A stretch of 64,000 bases of DNA from Bacillus solitudinis (GTDB lineage: Bacteria; Bacillota; Bacilli; Bacillales; Bacillaceae_D): the NCBI RefSeq assembly GCF_002797395.1, contig NZ_KZ454943.1:3075966-3139965 (forward strand), read 5' to 3'. Of this stretch, positions 61,073 to 64,000 are shown in pieces (position 1 is the stretch's first letter; each line of letters begins with the position of its first letter). Both the position numbers and the translations under genes were made by a program. The notes under the pieces were generated by a model, which did not search any database, was not told the origin of the DNA, and worked only from the letters and a program-made list of their open reading frames with translations.

Positions 61073-61640
61073 ATGAAAACTTCAAAGTTTGCGGTCAAAA
61101 ATCCAGTCACAGTGGTGTGTCTGGTTAAACTTGGTTTTGTATCATTTACATGACTGAGATTGGACTTAATGCCAATTATTAATCTCCGGTATTAGCAATT
61201 ATGAAGACTTACTCAGGAGCAGGACCAGAATAAGTGGCTGAGGGCGTTATAGATCCATGAGTCGAGATTGGTACAAGTTCGGGGCTTGAAATGATACAAT
61301 CAAGAAGTAGTTCCAACTCATCTTGATTATTGCACAATACCAATAGGGAGCACATATATCGGAAATTAGAGAAGAGTTAAATTCCTCACTAGGTATACTT
61401 GTTAAATTCGACCGAACGATGTTGATAAATTATTCAGATGGCCGTCTCACAGGGAGAAGGTACAGTACTTCTTCAGGAAATGGTGAACGATGTCATTGTG
61501 CCTCAATTTCCTGAAAGTAAGTCGTTCAAAAATTTTAAAAGGCAATTTTTAACAATGGGTAACGTTTTTAGCGGGTGATACAAATTTGGATAAAATGGTA
61601 ACCAATTTGTATGAATTATTTATCTAGAATGGTAAATTAG
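61073..61640 (+). pseudogene. RND efflux pump (AcrB/SwrC type) N-terminal remnant
   Basis: The start MKTSKFAVKNPVTVV and the following VLAIMKTYSGAGPE, VEIGTSSGLEMIQS and AVSQGEGTVLLQEMVND pieces match the N-terminus and first porter domain of RND pumps, but stops and frameshifts interrupt it throughout. GGGGGGG precedes the ATG. Confidence 0.5.
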
Positions 61641-61672
61641 ATACAGACTTTCATGTCACTAAGGAGGGAGTT

Positions 61673-63037
61673 ATGAAACAAAAGGTTGTCTCAAACCTAT
61701 ACATTTTCTATACAATCATCTTAACACTATTTATTATCAATACATTTATCAAAAATGAACATATTTCATATATCGTAGGAGTATTAGCTATCCTCATGTT
61801 ACTTGTCTCATTTTCAGGGGCGGATAAGTTGTTTAAAGTAATAGGCACGATATTTCTTGTGACTGGCATTTTCTTATATCTGTATTCTGGGTTACCTTTT
61901 AAAGACCTACCTTTTTATATGACATCGACCTTACCATTACTGGCCTTTCTAATGGTTTTACCGTGGATGAATAGCTGTGTCAGAGCTGGGAGATTTGACA
62001 GACAAATTAATGATGCGATGAAAGCAAATGTTTCCGATCTAGGCAAACTATATGTTCGAAGTTCTTTAACAACCTATTCTCTCGTCACCTTCATTAATTT
62101 GTCCGCTCTCACAATATCCCAAGATATCTTACTAGAAAATATGAAAAAAATGAAGAAAAAAGTAAAGGACGTATTTATAAGCAAAACAACCTTACGTACG
62201 TTTGCGGTCGCACTTGCATGGAGTCCAATGGAAATACTTGTTGCCATGACTGTTGATGCAACGGGGGTAAGTTATCTCCGTTTTTTACCATGGCTTATCT
62301 TATGTTCGTTGCTTGTTTTTTCTGTTGATTTATTTATTGGGAGAAGGGTATTCGCGTCTATTCCTTACTCTTCTCCCCTAAATAATAAAAGGGAAGTTAA
62401 TGTACGGAAGTTAAGTTGGAAGCTGTTTCAATTATTTATCGTGTTAAGTGTATTTTTGTTTACCGTTGTTAGTATAGGGAACGTCTTTCATCTTAATTTT
62501 ATTTTATCGGTAACATTGGTGATTCTACCTTTCACTTTTTGTTGGGCAATGATAATGAAACGCACAAGGAGCTTTTTGGCGATAGGATGGAGAACATGGA
62601 AACTTCGAACAAATAATATGCAAAATTTCATTGTCCTTTTTATTGCGCTTGCGTTTTTTTCAAATAGTTTGAATGAAACACCTTTTCTTGCGTTAATCCA
62701 ACACCCTTTTTTATCATCCGAATCGCCACTTATCATCCTCCTTTTGATTCAGTTTACATATTTAATTATGAGCCTTATTGGAGTACACCCCATTGCGACA
62801 ATAGGTGTATTGATTGAGGTACTAACGCCGCTGTTTGATGTGATGAACCCGTTAAGTATTGGAATTGTCATGATAACTGGAGCTTTAGCAACTCTTTCGG
62901 TCGGGGCATACGGTATGATGGTAACAATTACGGTGATGAATACAAAGCAAAACCCATATTTAATCACGTTGAGAAATATGCCTTTTGGTCTTTTTTATGG
63001 TGGGGTTGGAACATTAATTGCCTACTTGCTTCTATGA
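61673..63037 (+). CDS. Polytopic membrane transporter-like protein
   Basis: The 454-residue protein has about 12 hydrophobic segments. A re-entrant-looking LIGVHPIATIGVLIEVLTP and VMITGALATLSVGAYG near the end resemble ion-transporter-superfamily permeases, but I cannot name the substrate or family. AAGGAGGG precedes the ATG. It is the only intact gene between the pseudogene stretch and the AraC regulator, and is followed by a hairpin with T-run near 63119. Confidence 0.6.
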   Translation: MKQKVVSNLYIFYTIILTLFIINTFIKNEHISYIVGVLAILMLLVSFSGADKLFKVIGTIFLVTGIFLYLYSGLPFKDLPFYMTSTLPLLAFLMVLPWMNSCVRAGRFDRQINDAMKANVSDLGKLYVRSSLTTYSLVTFINLSALTISQDILLENMKKMKKKVKDVFISKTTLRTFAVALAWSPMEILVAMTVDATGVSYLRFLPWLILCSLLVFSVDLFIGRRVFASIPYSSPLNNKREVNVRKLSWKLFQLFIVLSVFLFTVVSIGNVFHLNFILSVTLVILPFTFCWAMIMKRTRSFLAIGWRTWKLRTNNMQNFIVLFIALAFFSNSLNETPFLALIQHPFLSSESPLIILLLIQFTYLIMSLIGVHPIATIGVLIEVLTPLFDVMNPLSIGIVMITGALATLSVGAYGMMVTITVMNTKQNPYLITLRNMPFGLFYGGVGTLIAYLLL

Positions 63038-63080
63038 AGATACAAAGTAATTAGTTCCTCAAAATAGTCTTTAGTAGCAA

Positions 63081-63119
63081 ATAGTTTATAATTAGAAAGA
63101 AGTAAAACTATTTTTTTAT
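63081..63119 (+). terminator. Probable terminator
   Basis: AAATAGTTT pairs with AAACTATTT around a loop of about 15 bases, followed by TTTT. Confidence 0.6.
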
Positions 63120-63213
63120 ATTTTGTGCCAATGGCTTAAGCATGCGCATTAACTGGACGACTTCTTCTTGTTATTGATAAACTCAAAAAAGAAAAATTCC
63201 ATTGGAGGGTCTT

Positions 63214-64000
63214 ATGTCAACTCCTATATTCTTTCCAAATCATCTCGAATTTAAGTATTGTTGCGATTTAAAGGAAGAAATTTCTTTTCATTCTCATGAG
63301 CATTATGAAATTTTTTATTTTCATGGAGGGAAATGCAATTATCTTATTGGCGACCAAATTTATGTTTTGGCCCCTGGTGATTTGATTCTCATGAATGGAT
63401 TGACGTTACATTGTCCGACTTTGCATGAGCGAGAGGATTATATCCGTAGCGTAATACATTTCGACCATGGCTATTTTCGAGGTGTGCTAAGGACGATGGG
63501 AATGGAGTATCTGCTTGAACCGTTCGCCTCGTTACAATCGCATCGTTTCCAGCTTCAAGGACAGGAACGTCAAGCCGTTGAACGGCTTTTTTTAACGATG
63601 AATCAACATAATAACAAGGATGATTCTATTTCTGGATATCGCTTGCAATTGGCCTTTCTAGATTTACTAGCCTATATGTACACCTTTTGTCAGAAACCGT
63701 TAGAAAATAAAAAAGAAGCCCATTCAGAAAAAGAAAAAACGGTCCAAAAGTTGATTGCGTTTATTGAAGAACATTTCCGAGAGAATTTAACACTCCAAGA
63801 TATTGAGGATGGCCTACATCTAAGTAAATATTATTTATCAAAGATATTTAAGGAAGTAACCGGATTCACTATTTTTAATTATTTTTATCAAAAACGCGTG
63901 AACCAAGCAAAAATTGAGTTCCTACTCTCTGAGAACAATTCGGTCACAGATGTTGGCTATCGTCTTGGCTTTAAACATCCCTCTCATTTTAGTAAGGTAT
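63214..64000 (+). CDS. AraC family regulator, partial (C-terminus outside window)
   Basis: At least 262 residues are visible. It begins MSTPIFFPNHLEFKYC with GGAGGG before the ATG. The N-terminal cupin domain (FHSHEHYEIFYFHGGKCNYL, LAPGDLILMN) is followed by the double helix-turn-helix (LTLQDIEDGLHLSKYYLSKIF; VTDVGYRLGFKHPSHFSKV). The gene runs off the right edge in the second helix-turn-helix. The regulated genes are probably beyond the window. Confidence 0.85.
   Translation, partial: MSTPIFFPNHLEFKYCCDLKEEISFHSHEHYEIFYFHGGKCNYLIGDQIYVLAPGDLILMNGLTLHCPTLHEREDYIRSVIHFDHGYFRGVLRTMGMEYLLEPFASLQSHRFQLQGQERQAVERLFLTMNQHNNKDDSISGYRLQLAFLDLLAYMYTFCQKPLENKKEAHSEKEKTVQKLIAFIEEHFRENLTLQDIEDGLHLSKYYLSKIFKEVTGFTIFNYFYQKRVNQAKIEFLLSENNSVTDVGYRLGFKHPSHFSKV

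Noticed and set aside
1-64000. CRISPR arrays, prophage genes, tRNA or rRNA genes, intact transposases
   Set aside because: None found on reading both strands; the only repeats are the dispersed palindromic elements and terminator hairpins.

Overview
The window is chromosomal DNA of a low-GC, endospore-forming, flagellated member of the Bacillaceae. Evidence: gene blocks in Bacillus order (yqgQ-glcK; yqjA-like, yqjE, polY1), a TPP-riboswitch thiamine operon, CotX/CotW-type spore coat genes, TnrA, DarB, YtrA-type GntR, LexA and sigma-D sites of Bacillus type, and strong AAGGAGG ribosome binding sites. An alkaliphilic or halotolerant relative of Bacillus is plausible (acidic secreted proteins, betaine transporter), but this is inference. 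I see no rRNA, tRNA, CRISPR array, prophage or intact insertion sequence.

Layout. 1-4.3 kb: envelope-protein fragment, yueI, small membrane protein, yqgQ, glucokinase, aspartase. 4.5-11.5 kb: YqgU-like lipoprotein; TPP riboswitch with terminator, then thiE-thiS-thiG-thiO-thiD; then an exported protein followed by an in-frame joining of a DUF1385 membrane protein to a YqgV-type thiamine-binding domain. 11.7-17.8 kb: yjcF/yjcH-like genes, pgpA-like gene, fumarase, YtrA-type repressor with ABC transporter. 17.8-21.6 kb: spore and oxidative-stress genes (DUF3231, Mn-catalase, CotX, CotW-like, MsrA/MsrB). 22-34 kb: betaine-type transporter, YtkA-like lipoprotein, three-PAS histidine kinase, PilZ protein, tiny lipoprotein, aromatic-acid-exporter-like protein, L,D-transpeptidase, 29-residue Prli42-like miniprotein, YqjE peptidase, DNA polymerase IV with a LexA-like box, lipoteichoic acid synthase. 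34.4-39.9 kb: flagellar filament cluster (YlqG-like, YlqH, FliS, large flagellin, YaaR) with two sigma-D promoters. 40-43 kb: CPBP protease, frameshifted SRPBCC gene, DarB with a nearby cre site, DUF4097 lipoprotein. 43.2-48.8 kb: assimilatory sulfate operon cysH-sat-cysP-cysC-sir-DUF3906. 48.9-51.6 kb: GntR-uxuA-uxuB. 51.7-54.5 kb: membrane-anchored subtilase operon and tnrA with its own TnrA box. 54.6-61.6 kb: a graveyard of broken genes (EAL protein, TGA-interrupted ORF, rhamnose-type binding protein, mutarotase, a transporter tail, RND pump) around an intact araC/lacZ pair. 61.7-64 kb: an unidentified permease and a truncated AraC regulator.

Cross-cutting observations. A roughly 190-bp palindromic repeat occurs five times, each time just behind the 3' end of a gene, and seems to serve as terminator DNA. 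Several starts were moved inside the longest ORF because the Shine-Dalgarno sequence sits inside the longer version. No strikingly new multi-gene system stands out. The best leads are the DUF1385/thiamine-binding fusion with an internal start, the dispersed terminator-like repeat (one copy splitting the ltaS terminator), the self-contained flagellin cluster, and the subtilase operon.
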